This document shows positions 18,392 to 26,786 of a stretch of DNA of 64,000 nucleotides, piece after piece. Origin of the DNA: an uncultured Eubacteriales bacterium (GTDB lineage: Bacteria; Bacillota; Clostridia; Christensenellales; Borkfalkiaceae); assembly GCA_958421945.1 (NCBI GenBank), contig CATZMZ010000003.1, positions 115,261 to 179,260 of the forward strand. Direction: 5' to 3'. A program made the translations under genes and the position numbers. The notes below the pieces were generated by a model. That model ran no database searches. It saw nothing but the letters and a program-made list of their open reading frames with translations, and was not told where the DNA came from. Numbering within the stretch: position 1 is the stretch's first letter; every line of letters begins with the position of its first letter.

Positions 18392-21300
18392 TTAATCAAA
18401 AATAGGTAAGACGAAAATATTTTCACATGCTTTTAGCGTGAAAGAAAATTCTCCGTTTGTTAAGTCAACAATACTCTTATTGCCATTATTAGCAACGATA
18501 ATTACTTTAGAAGCATTACCAAAGTCAATTGAAATACTAACGTCATCATTAAAGTCTGGTTGGTTTATGTATGTACTGTTTGTGACAACATATCCATATT
18601 CAAATTGACCGTTTTCTGTTGAATTTTTTAATTCTGCAACAACAACTTCGCCATGTGTGTTAGAACATACAACATTGTTAGCATAAACGAAATCGGAAGT
18701 AAAATCTCCATAGTAGTAAGGCAATTCTGACAATGAATGATAAACATTTGAGCCTTGATATTCAAATCCGTACATTGCCTTTGTAAACGCCAGCAAATCT
18801 TCATTTACCGCTTTTGCTTCGTCATAAATCAATTTATTACCGTCTTTATCAATAAAACTACTATAATTCAACCCTTTGTAATCATCAAGAGTATAATACG
18901 GAGAAGCCCAATAATGAAAATAAACCATTTTCTCTGGTGCAAATGTTGAAACTATACTTGCTTGATATTTCAACATTGTTTCGGTTAACGGACTATATCC
19001 ATATACGCCATTATATTGACCTGAAAAAGATTGAAGGAATATTGCTGTAAAATCTATATCTAACTCTTTACTCATATCACTTATCTTTTTCATAGTGCTA
19101 ATATATCCATCGTTCAAATATTGATCAGAATAATCTAAATTATTTCGATATAAGAAAGGATACATATCAACAGCAACACTTGTTATTCCGTATGTGATAT
19201 AAAGATCTTTGGCTTCTTGACTAAGGGCGTTCCCTCCCGCAAGAGAAAAATAAACATATGCAGAAGGACAATTTTTCTTGATGGATTTATAAATTTGACC
19301 TACAGACATATAATAATCAGAAGAAGGCTCATCAATTAAATACACGCCATAAAATGCAGGATGCTTCGAATAGTCTTTCGTATAAAAATAAATCAATTCA
19401 TCCAACTTGTCCTCACTTTCAACATTAAACTTAGTATAACTACTTTTGCCTATTATTCCTCCAGTATTTTGACAATCCGCATATATTCTAATATCAAATA
19501 CAATTACTTTTAGCCCGATTTCATAACAAATATCCATAACTTCTTTTAACTTGCTATCTGCCCAACCAACTTCGGCAGTTGGAAGATATGAACATTCGTT
19601 TTCAAGAAGAACGATATTAAATCCAGCATCTTTATATTCTTGATAGCGTTCTTTCGTTCTAAAATCAGTAGGAGTATCTGTACCATTCATAGCAGTTCCT
19701 GCTTTATCGCCTAAACCTGTGTGTAAAGCATACATACCATTACTTGGACCATAATATGCAAACATATCTCTACTTGCAGAACTTACTGAAGGTTGATATT
19801 CATTCGCTTTATTTGTTATATAATCTAGCATTTCTGTAGTTAAGCTTTCTCTATAATATTTTCCATTATATAAAACGGTATATTCCCCGCCTGCAACAAG
19901 TTTATAATCACTTGCCGCAATTAAGCAAGCTTCAGCGATACTTCGACTAAAAGTTTTACCACTCGCACTAACTGTTTTTTCCGTTCCGTCGGCATATTGT
20001 AATTTCATAATTCCGTTTGGAACAAATCTATAATTTGAATAATCTTTATCACCAACGTTAAAGTTAGTTAAAGTAATTGTATATACATCAAAAGCTATTC
20101 CCGAATAATCTTTTTCAATGGCATACCAGTTTTTAATATCGTCATTTATCATATAACCGTTCATATCCAAAGAGGTTATCTTTGCACCAAACGATAGCGA
20201 CGAAACCAAATGGCTTAAATCGTTTCTATCGTCCGTTGCAATCCTGAAAATAAATCTTAATGCCGGCTTTCCACTTGCCCTGACTTGAGCCCCTTGTTCC
20301 ATTATGAATTGAACGAATTTTGCAGTATAGGTTATATCACCATTTACTTCAATTTCCTTTCCTTCACAATATAAGTTATTATCATTTACCCAGCCAACAA
20401 ACACCTTGTTTTCTAAAGCAACTGTTGGAAGAACAAAAGTCTCGCCTTTTATTACTTCTTTACTTGATTCTACTCCGTCCACAATTGTTCTTACTGTATA
20501 TTTTTCTTCGATCGGCGCAAGACTTGTATAAATAATATCAGCACAATTTCCTGCTAAATTAAAATATTCTCCTGTCGGTTTTTCTTCTCCATAAGAATAG
20601 AATTGATAAGCATATACATCATTAATCTTGAAATAATAATACATCCCTTTATGGATATTGTTGATATCTAAAATTTCCAAGCCACCAAACTCAATATCAT
20701 ACTCAGCCCCGGCATTTTCAAAATCAACTGCAGGTAATTGATACTTGTTGTTTCCATTATTTTCACCAGAGAAAGCAAACATGCCACGATTTGGATTCGC
20801 TGAACTTACATAAAAGTCAAATCTCTTTCCGCTTGTAGAATATGAGCCAGAACTACTTTCAGTAAACAATACAAAATATTGATTCCATATATTAGAACTG
20901 TTTAACTTAACGTTAAGCTTAACTGTATTTGCTCCATTTAATGCATAATTAACGCCGTTTCCCGGATCACTACTATCAGCCAATATATTATTAACACTCG
21001 TTTCCCCATTTAATGTTGTTCTAACAGAAGGGGTTTCCAAAGAATAATCACCATATAATTCTCCTACAACCGTTGCTTTATATAAACCACTATATACAAC
21101 TTTTGTTGAGTTTGCAGCCATATTAAAGTATGTTCCTGTAGGTTTTGTATCTCCATATTTATAATATTCATAAACGATAATATCATTAATTATCAAATAA
21201 TAATATGTTCCCTTATGATTTGTATTAATATCTAATATCTCTAATCCACCATATTCAATTGTATAACTAGCATCTGTACTTGAATAATCTATTCCGCTTG

Positions 21301-22312
21301 GTAAATAATGATAATTAGGTTTTGTGCTTTCTCCATAAAAGGCGAATTTCCCTCTATTAGTATTACCACCACCAACTGCTAACATGAAATATAAATTATT
21401 GCTATAATAAGCATCTGATGAATTATTAAATATAGCAAAATAATGATTCCATATGTTTTCAGAATTCAACTTTACATTAAACTTAACTGCATTTGCTCCA
21501 TTTAATGCATAGTTAACCCCATCCCCTTGAACGCCACTATCTGCTCTCGTATCAATTACCATTGACGCACCATTAAAATTTTGACACAGAACCTTTTCGG
21601 CAATAGTGCATCCATCTATAAGTTGACCTATTTTCTTACCAAATGCACCAGTATAAGTAGCACTTGTTGTATTTGCCGCAATATTAAAATAATCTCCTGT
21701 AGGTTCGGCATCTTGATATTTGTAATAATTGTAGACTAAACTATTATTTATTTTTAAATAATAATATGTTCCTTGATAGATAGAACTATCATTATATATA
21801 TTTAATCCACCAATTTCAATATCATAACTTGCATCTGCACTTGAAAAATCTATATTACTTGGTAAATCATGCATTACTGCACCTTCTTCTCCTGCGAAAG
21901 AAAATTTACCTCTATTAGGATTTCCTGCTCCAACATACAAGTTAAATCTTGGAGCATCCCAATATGCACTGGTACTACTTGGAGTAAACAATGTATAATA
22001 ATGATTCCATATGTTTTCAGAATTCAACTTTACATTAAACTTAACTGCATTTGCTCCATTTAATGCATAGTTAACCCCATTCCCTGGATCGGACGCATTT
22101 GTCAATGTATGAGTAACGGCTACACTATTGCCAAACATTGTACAATAATTTACTTGCTCTATGCTATCGCCTTGAGCGAGTGAACCAATCGTAGTTGCTT
22201 CTGCTACTACTTTTTTACTTGTAGTAAAAGAGTTTGCGACAACACAAATACTACACAAAGACATTAAAATAAATAATGTTATTAATATCTTCCTTAATGT
22301 TACATTCTTCAT
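18392..22312 (-). CDS. Large secreted TIM-barrel protein with three N-terminal repeats
   Basis: About 1306 residues from the ATG at 22312; an in-frame GTG four codons earlier overlaps the ribosome binding site GAGGG. A signal peptide ends near Ala-Glu-Ala. Three repeats of about 186-188 residues follow, each with DPGNGVNYALNGA and a KLNS.NIWN(H/Q)Y line (starting near residues 76, 261 and 454). Next comes an InlB-B/Flg_new-type repeat (about 600-670, VFVGWVNDNNLY), a GAQVRASGKPALRF domain (about 675-850) shared with 42340-44412, and a TIM-barrel-like domain (about 850-1200) with YGVYLIDEPSS, whose Glu (about 995) could be a catalytic acid. A glycosidase on extracellular glycans is inferred; the family is not assigned. 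It is probably transcribed alone with the 43-residue peptide gene. Confidence 0.75.
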   Translation of the reverse strand: MKNVTLRKILITLFILMSLCSICVVANSFTTSKKVVAEATTIGSLAQGDSIEQVNYCTMFGNSVAVTHTLTNASDPGNGVNYALNGANAVKFNVKLNSENIWNHYYTLFTPSSTSAYWDAPRFNLYVGAGNPNRGKFSFAGEEGAVMHDLPSNIDFSSADASYDIEIGGLNIYNDSSIYQGTYYYLKINNSLVYNYYKYQDAEPTGDYFNIAANTTSATYTGAFGKKIGQLIDGCTIAEKVLCQNFNGASMVIDTRADSGVQGDGVNYALNGANAVKFNVKLNSENIWNHYFAIFNNSSDAYYSNNLYFMLAVGGGNTNRGKFAFYGESTKPNYHYLPSGIDYSSTDASYTIEYGGLEILDINTNHKGTYYYLIINDIIVYEYYKYGDTKPTGTYFNMAANSTKVVYSGLYKATVVGELYGDYSLETPSVRTTLNGETSVNNILADSSDPGNGVNYALNGANTVKLNVKLNSSNIWNQYFVLFTESSSGSYSTSGKRFDFYVSSANPNRGMFAFSGENNGNNKYQLPAVDFENAGAEYDIEFGGLEILDINNIHKGMYYYFKINDVYAYQFYSYGEEKPTGEYFNLAGNCADIIYTSLAPIEEKYTVRTIVDGVESSKEVIKGETFVLPTVALENKVFVGWVNDNNLYCEGKEIEVNGDITYTAKFVQFIMEQGAQVRASGKPALRFIFRIATDDRNDLSHLVSSLSFGAKITSLDMNGYMINDDIKNWYAIEKDYSGIAFDVYTITLTNFNVGDKDYSNYRFVPNGIMKLQYADGTEKTVSASGKTFSRSIAEACLIAASDYKLVAGGEYTVLYNGKYYRESLTTEMLDYITNKANEYQPSVSSASRDMFAYYGPSNGMYALHTGLGDKAGTAMNGTDTPTDFRTKERYQEYKDAGFNIVLLENECSYLPTAEVGWADSKLKEVMDICYEIGLKVIVFDIRIYADCQNTGGIIGKSSYTKFNVESEDKLDELIYFYTKDYSKHPAFYGVYLIDEPSSDYYMSVGQIYKSIKKNCPSAYVYFSLAGGNALSQEAKDLYITYGITSVAVDMYPFLYRNNLDYSDQYLNDGYISTMKKISDMSKELDIDFTAIFLQSFSGQYNGVYGYSPLTETMLKYQASIVSTFAPEKMVYFHYWASPYYTLDDYKGLNYSSFIDKDGNKLIYDEAKAVNEDLLAFTKAMYGFEYQGSNVYHSLSELPYYYGDFTSDFVYANNVVCSNTHGEVVVAELKNSTENGQFEYGYVVTNSTYINQPDFNDDVSISIDFGNASKVIIVANNGNKSIVDLTNGEFSFTLKACENIFVLPIFD
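21441..21522. repeat. Perfect 82-base direct repeat, copy 1 (within coding sequence)
   Basis: Identical over 82 bases to 21999-22080; spacing 558 bases (186 codons, in frame). A diverged third copy lies at about 20877-20960. It encodes the IWNHY..KLN..KFNVKLNAGNLAY-type segment of the repeat unit on the minus strand. Recombination between the copies would delete or add one unit without a frameshift. Confidence 0.9.
21999..22080. repeat. Perfect 82-base direct repeat, copy 2 (within coding sequence)
   Basis: The partner of 21441-21522, with no differences over 82 bases, in the first N-terminal repeat unit of the large secreted protein. Confidence 0.9.
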
Positions 22313-22585
22313 TTTTTCCCTCACTTAATTTTATTTCTTATTTTATAAAGGAATAAGCAAAACTTTTTTATAATCAACCATCGCGATTGTCTTTTAAGAT
22401 TATTTTAATTACACATAAACAATCACATATGATAAATTTTTATTAAATATAAAATATTTTAAAAAATTCAATGTAATATTTGTTCAAAATCACTATAAAC
22501 GTAATTCTTTATTTTTAACTTTACTAAAAATTTTTTTTACACATTGTATCTATCTTTTTTGTCATTATAAATCATATTAGGAAAC

Positions 22586-22628
22586 ATGTATTGTATAATC
22601 CTTTCGTTTTTTTGTAAAATACTGTCAT
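22586..22628. repeat. 43-base element, copy B (upstream of the large secreted protein)
   Basis: The partner of 18045-18087. Read on the minus strand it gives TTTACA-17-TACAAT, which points at the large secreted protein gene and could be its promoter, with a long AT-rich leader of about 280 bases (22313-22585) in which no gene is seen. Read on the plus strand it gives TTGTAT-18-TAAAAT. Confidence 0.55.
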
Positions 22629-22806
22629 TTTATTAGCGCTTGAGTTTGAATTAACTTACTCTTACATGTTGGAATCTTTCGATTTTTTGATTTTTGTTTT
22701 AGAAAAAAGGGTAAGTCCTTTGTCTTCTTCGAAAAAATGCCCTTACAAATAAGCATTTTTACTCCTCAAATCGCAATCGGACAGATTTCCGCCCCAAATA
22801 GAAAAA

Positions 22807-22840
22807 GCCCGACTGCGAGGTAAAATCCTCGCAATCGGGC
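22807..22840 (-). terminator. Strong minus-strand terminator of a lost gene
   Basis: The arms 22807-22820 and 22827-22840 pair over 14 positions with one mismatch (core GCCCGA...TCGGGC), with a 6-base loop, and on the minus strand are followed by TTTTTC. It ends the remnant reading frame at 22882-22983; no intact gene uses it. Confidence 0.75.
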
Positions 22841-22881
22841 ATAAAAGGCATCAAAAAAGAAGCCTGACAAATAGAATAACC

Positions 22882-22983
22882 CTATGCTTTCAGTATTTTA
22901 CTATCTGCCAGACTCCTCTTAGCCTTATCATTAACTCCAGCCTTATAGCGCAACAGGTGAACAAATCGTCTGTCTATGAACGC
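22882..22983 (-). pseudogene. 3' remnant of an unidentified gene at the island's right end
   Basis: A 33-codon open stretch with a coding feel (RRFVHLLRYKAGVNDKAK...ADSKILKA, stop) directly before a strong terminator, but without a start and cut by stops upstream. The family is not recognised. Its place between the AT-rich island and the right 293-base repeat makes a mobile-element remnant plausible, without proof. Confidence 0.35.
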
Positions 22984-23161
22984 CTATAAGGGAAGTAAAG
23001 AAAAATATCTGTAGTTTAACGAGTATAACTATAGGACTCGAATGTAAAAGTAAATTCCAACTCCAAGTAAAAGCATACTATAAATGGGTTGAACGAACCA
23101 TGCAAACTTACAAAAGCTGTCGTATATAACGGCAGTCGATTGATTATTATTCCATATAAAA

Positions 23162-23216
23162 AAAGATCCGAACCATTCGCGGGTAACTACAACCCCATAT
23201 GTGTTCGGATTCTTTT
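23162..23216 (+). terminator. Imperfect hairpin with T-run, plus strand
   Basis: AAAAGATCCGAAC pairs with GTTCGGATTCTTTT (one bulge) across a 29-base loop and ends in TTTT. No plus-strand gene upstream is evident, so it may belong to relic DNA. Apart from this, the remnant frame and the repeat, nothing coding is visible in 22984-23302. Confidence 0.4.
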
Positions 23217-23302
23217 AATATGGCGGGCATTAATCTACCCAAACAATAAAGCAAAAACAGTTTCCTATGATATAATCGGTGTTCGGATAATTGACAGTCG
23301 GT

Positions 23303-23595
23303 TCACCAAACAAGTTAAAGACGAACCCGTTTCCATTAGGAAACGGGTTCGCCTTTGTTTTTAAGCCGAAAAAATAAATTTCAAACACTAAAACAGTAGG
23401 AGTTTTCCTTGCTGTTTTAGTGTTTTTAGAGTTATTTGAGTGTCAGTAAACCTTGATTATGAGATTTTTGCGTGATATAACCAAAGTAAAACCATATTCA
23501 AGGAGAATTAATATGAAAAAATCTTACGTTGGCGAAAATAAATATTTAGAGCAGAAAGTTTTGGCGAAGGAATGGAAGAATGTGCTAATGCCTTT
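23303..23595. repeat. 293-base direct repeat, right copy (island boundary)
   Basis: It matches 804-1096 with no gaps and 31 mismatches. The conserved core runs from the inverted-repeat region to the short reading frame, including 60 unbroken identical bases around the AAGGAG site. Upstream of TCACCA the right copy does not continue into a tRNA, so only the tRNA 3' tip is duplicated. To the right the base composition jumps to the GC-rich catabolic operon. Confidence 0.85.
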
Positions 23596-23605
23596 AAAGT
23601 TATAG
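23513..23605 (+). pseudogene. 30-codon reading frame in the right repeat copy
   Basis: ATG 23513 behind AAGGAG opens MKKSYVGENKYLEQKVLAKE... and stops after 30 codons. The left copy has a stop after 11 codons but carries more downstream coding-like sequence, so both are probably remains of one longer gene. Unrecognised family. Confidence 0.35.
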
Positions 23606-23655
23606 AGAAAAATTTATTATCTCGTTTTTACCGTTGAATAAAGCATACTCTTACC

Positions 23656-24543
23656 TTAAAACAGGCTTTGCACGATTTCTTTACTTAACGGATACGTTCT
23701 CGCACCCTTTTGCGTGCATTTGTACGCGGCGACTTTACTTGCAAACGCGCAACTCTCTTCCGTCGTTTTTCCCTGGCAATACGCGGCGATAAACGCGCCG
23801 TGAAAGGTATCTCCCGCGCCGTTGGTATCAACGGCGTTTACTTTCACGCTTTCGTACCGCATAGCCGCGCCGTTTTTATAATAATATCCGCCGTTGCTCC
23901 CATCAGTAACCGCAAGAATTTCGGGCGCATATTTTTTCTGCAACTTTTCCATCGCCGCAGGAATATCCGCCGCGCCCGTGATCCCTTTTGCAAATTCCGC
24001 CGACGGTATTAAAATATCCGCGTAGGGTAACAGCGTTTCGATGTTTTCGTACAATCCGCCCGCGTCCAGACTTACCTTTACGCCTTTTTCTTTGGCGTAC
24101 TTTGCCGCCGCGACGGCGCAACGCAGATAATTACCGTCCAGATGCAGTACGTCGGCGTTATCGAGCACGGAAAAATCAAGCGCGGCGGGATCGTCGGGAA
24201 CGGTGCCTCGATCGAATATACAGGTACGCGTTTTTTTATCGCCGCCAAGCACGATATACGAAGTAAACGACGACGTGTTTTTTACGACGTGCGCGTACGA
24301 AGTATCTACGTTATACTTTTCAAAGTCCTGCAACAGATAATTCCCCGCGTTGTCGTCGGCAAAGTTGCCCAAAACGCTTGCGCTAAGCCCTAATTTGCTC
24401 ATCACAACAAGCGCGTTGCCGACAGGGCCGCCGCCCGATACGAACACGCTTTCCGATTTTTGTTTGGTATCCTCGCGGGGGTATTTATCGCAGGAAATCA
24501 GCGTATCTAATACGCACGCGCCTAAACCCACAACCTTTTTCAT
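23656..24543 (-). CDS. PfkB-family sugar kinase
   Basis: A 295-residue ribokinase-fold kinase. Signatures: the Gly-rich N-terminal motif SGGGPVGNALVVMSKLG (36-52) and DTNGAGDTFHGAF (239-251) with catalytic Asp245 and the anion hole. The family uses ATP to phosphorylate a sugar or sugar phosphate hydroxyl. It overlaps the aldolase gene by 4 bases (ATGA), so the two are translated as a pair. With an aldolase next door and another kinase (FGGY) in the operon it may perform the second phosphorylation before cleavage, as in tagatose- or deoxyketose-phosphate routes. It is the last gene of the operon. Substrate unknown. Confidence 0.9.
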   Translation of the reverse strand: MKKVVGLGACVLDTLISCDKYPREDTKQKSESVFVSGGGPVGNALVVMSKLGLSASVLGNFADDNAGNYLLQDFEKYNVDTSYAHVVKNTSSFTSYIVLGGDKKTRTCIFDRGTVPDDPAALDFSVLDNADVLHLDGNYLRCAVAAAKYAKEKGVKVSLDAGGLYENIETLLPYADILIPSAEFAKGITGAADIPAAMEKLQKKYAPEILAVTDGSNGGYYYKNGAAMRYESVKVNAVDTNGAGDTFHGAFIAAYCQGKTTEESCAFASKVAAYKCTQKGARTYPLSKEIVQSLF

Positions 24544-25367
24544 ACTCTGCCAGCCGCCCCTAACAGCCGTATTTTGCTTTCCGCAAACTTTTTGACCGCG
24601 TCGATCGGCCCGTACATAAACAAATCGATCGCCACCTTGTTTTTATCCGTTGCGAACACCTCGTCTAAAAACGAATAGCAAAGATCTGTGGCGAAATTGA
24701 TTTTGGTTATTCCTGCTTTCACCGCCGCTTGAATCTGATCGTCCGGCACGCCGCTGCCGCCGTGCAACACAAGCGGAATTTTCACTTCGTCTTTAATTGC
24801 TTTTATTCTTTCTATCGCAAGTTTCGGCGCTTGCTTGTATCTGCCGTGCGCCGTGCCCACAGCCACGGCAAGTGCGGAAACGCCCGTTTCTTCTACGTAC
24901 TTTTTCGCTTCTTCCACCGTAGTATAGTCGGTGGGAACGCCGTCCGCCGCTTTGCCGATGTGCCCGATTTCGCCTTCTACGCCTATGCCCGCGGCTTGAA
25001 GAACGCGAACCGCTTTCGCCGTCTTTTCTATATTTTCCTGCAAAGAAAGAGTGGAAAAATCCACCATAATTCCCGTCGCGCCGTTTTTCAGCGCATTGGC
25101 GGCGGCCTCATACCCCGCGCCGTGATCTAAATGCATGCAGACGGGAACGCGCGCCTTTTCCGCCGCTTTTAAAATGACGGGCGCAAGATAATCGGCAAAC
25201 CCCGTTGTGGCAAGGCGGCTGTAAAACTGCATAATCACGGGAGAACTCGTTTCTTCCGCCGCGCTTACTACGCCCATCACTGTTTCCATATTGTACACGT
25301 TAAACGCGGGCACGGCGTACCCCTTTTCGTATGCGTCTTTTAAAATCTCCTGAAATTTAACAAGCAT
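24540..25367 (-). CDS. Class II ketose-bisphosphate aldolase (FbaA/GatY/KbaY-like)
   Basis: A 275-residue Zn-dependent aldolase. It has the conserved N-terminal block AYEKGYAVPAFNVYNMET, catalytic Asp81 with Zn ligand His82 in CMHLDHG, Glu134 in EGEIGHIG, His174 in GTAHGRYK, His202 in VLHGGSG, and the phosphate-binding KINFATDL near 222-229. All expected active-site residues are present. The family splits fructose- or tagatose-1,6-bisphosphate, or related phosphorylated ketoses, into DHAP and an aldehyde. It sits between the isomerase (15-base gap) and the PfkB kinase (4-base overlap). The sugar is inferred to be a tagatose-like or deoxy-ketose phosphate. Confidence 0.92.
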   Translation of the reverse strand: MLVKFQEILKDAYEKGYAVPAFNVYNMETVMGVVSAAEETSSPVIMQFYSRLATTGFADYLAPVILKAAEKARVPVCMHLDHGAGYEAAANALKNGATGIMVDFSTLSLQENIEKTAKAVRVLQAAGIGVEGEIGHIGKAADGVPTDYTTVEEAKKYVEETGVSALAVAVGTAHGRYKQAPKLAIERIKAIKDEVKIPLVLHGGSGVPDDQIQAAVKAGITKINFATDLCYSFLDEVFATDKNKVAIDLFMYGPIDAVKKFAESKIRLLGAAGRV

Positions 25368-25382
25368 TTTATTTCTTTCTCC

Positions 25383-26783
25383 TTATAATTCTGCGTTATC
25401 TAACTCAACGTCGTCGATATATTTTGTAAATTCTTTCAAATATTCCGTATAATCGCCGGGAATTTCCGTCATGTGATGAATATACGGCCCTTCCACGAGC
25501 TTTCTTTCCAGCGCGGGCAGATTTTTAAACTGCGCCCACAGATACGTGCCGAACGTTTTAGGCCCGTCGCACGTTTGGAACTTTTCCGCGAACAGATAAT
25601 ACTTCCCCTTTTCCGCCTGAAACCGCGCGATCGTATATTCGCCGTCTTTTAAGCGGAACGAAGGCTTCGTGTTGTACAGGTACGGCTTTTCGCCCTCCGC
25701 TTTGTAGCGGAGCGGAAACGGACCGCAATGCCAAAGCAGTTCCGCGTTGTCGTTTTCGGGGTGACGGCAGGTGAATTCGCCCTGAATGGGCTTTTCCTTG
25801 CCGCGCGTTGCCGAAAGCAGCAACACGTTGGTAATCGTCATGTGCATATCCCATTCGCAGGTGACGTAGATATTTTTTTCCGCCAGAAGGCACATGGCAA
25901 GGCAGGGATTCGCGCCCCAGCCTACGGTAATCCCCGTCCAACATTCGCCGCTGACGATATTGCAGTCGTTCGCCTTCGCCAGATTTTCGTAATAGTACAC
26001 GATTGCCAGCATCTTTTTAAGATATTCGTCGCTTAAACTTCCGCAATCGAAGGTGTTTTTCAATTCAACGAGGTCTTTTTCAAGTTCTACCTGCTTGGTT
26101 TCGTATATCTCTTTTAAATCAGAAAGCGCCTCGGCAAGATTGCACGAAACCACGTCAATCCCGAATTTTTCGCACAGTTCCAGCTCGTTGTACATAATCG
26201 ATTTAAACGGCTTTACGCGCGCGCCCACCTGCAAAACTTTCATGTTTTTAAAGTTTTTCACCATGCACGCCACGCCGAAAAACTGTTTTATACCCTTGTC
26301 GAATACGGGCGAGGTAATATCGCAGTTTTCGATATAACTGAATTTTACGTTGTTGCGCTTTAACTGCTTGCTCATCGCAAACAACCCGCATTGCGTATCG
26401 GTATAGCGTATGCCGCCCGAAAAATTCCTGTCGCGCGGACCCCACAACAGCGTGGGAACGTTGAGTTTCTTCGCCACCAACCCCGCGCAGTTTTCCTGCC
26501 CGAAATTGCAGTTGATAATAAACAGCGCGTCGACTTTTTGCTCTTTGAAATAATCCGCAACTTTGTCGCAGTCGCTATCCAAATATAACAGCCCTTCGTC
26601 GTTAAGCCATTCTATGTCCGCAAACTCCGTCTGTTCGTCCGCATATTTTTCGCGGATATACTTCACGCAGGCGTTTTTGTTTTCCACCGCGTAATCGCTC
26701 TGGAAGATTCCTATGCGCTTGGGTGGTTCTTTTATCCACCGTCTAATGGGCAAAAGCCCTATTTTCAATTTATAATTCAACAT
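25383..26783 (-). CDS. L-fucose/L-arabinose isomerase-family protein
   Basis: A 466-residue protein of the FucI/AraA fold, converting aldoses to ketoses with a divalent metal. Supporting motifs are the substrate-fold start (KIGLLPIRRWIKEP), FIINCNFGQENCAG and the two metal-binding stretches GECWTGITVGWG (about 283-294) and CEWDMHMTITN (about 312-322), with a later His (CRHPENDNAELLWHCGPFPL). It is shorter than FucI (about 590) and close to AraA size, so the sugar is uncertain. It has a good RBS (CGGAGG), lies 3 bases after the flavoprotein gene, and is followed by the aldolase. It supplies the ketose for the FGGY kinase by inference. Confidence 0.85.
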   Translation of the reverse strand: MLNYKLKIGLLPIRRWIKEPPKRIGIFQSDYAVENKNACVKYIREKYADEQTEFADIEWLNDEGLLYLDSDCDKVADYFKEQKVDALFIINCNFGQENCAGLVAKKLNVPTLLWGPRDRNFSGGIRYTDTQCGLFAMSKQLKRNNVKFSYIENCDITSPVFDKGIKQFFGVACMVKNFKNMKVLQVGARVKPFKSIMYNELELCEKFGIDVVSCNLAEALSDLKEIYETKQVELEKDLVELKNTFDCGSLSDEYLKKMLAIVYYYENLAKANDCNIVSGECWTGITVGWGANPCLAMCLLAEKNIYVTCEWDMHMTITNVLLLSATRGKEKPIQGEFTCRHPENDNAELLWHCGPFPLRYKAEGEKPYLYNTKPSFRLKDGEYTIARFQAEKGKYYLFAEKFQTCDGPKTFGTYLWAQFKNLPALERKLVEGPYIHHMTEIPGDYTEYLKEFTKYIDDVELDNAEL

Positions 26784-26786
26784 GAT

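Noticed and set aside
23089..23364. 91-codon plus-strand frame at the right island edge
   Set aside because: It crosses two hairpins and the repeat boundary, has no ribosome binding site and no recognisable composition.
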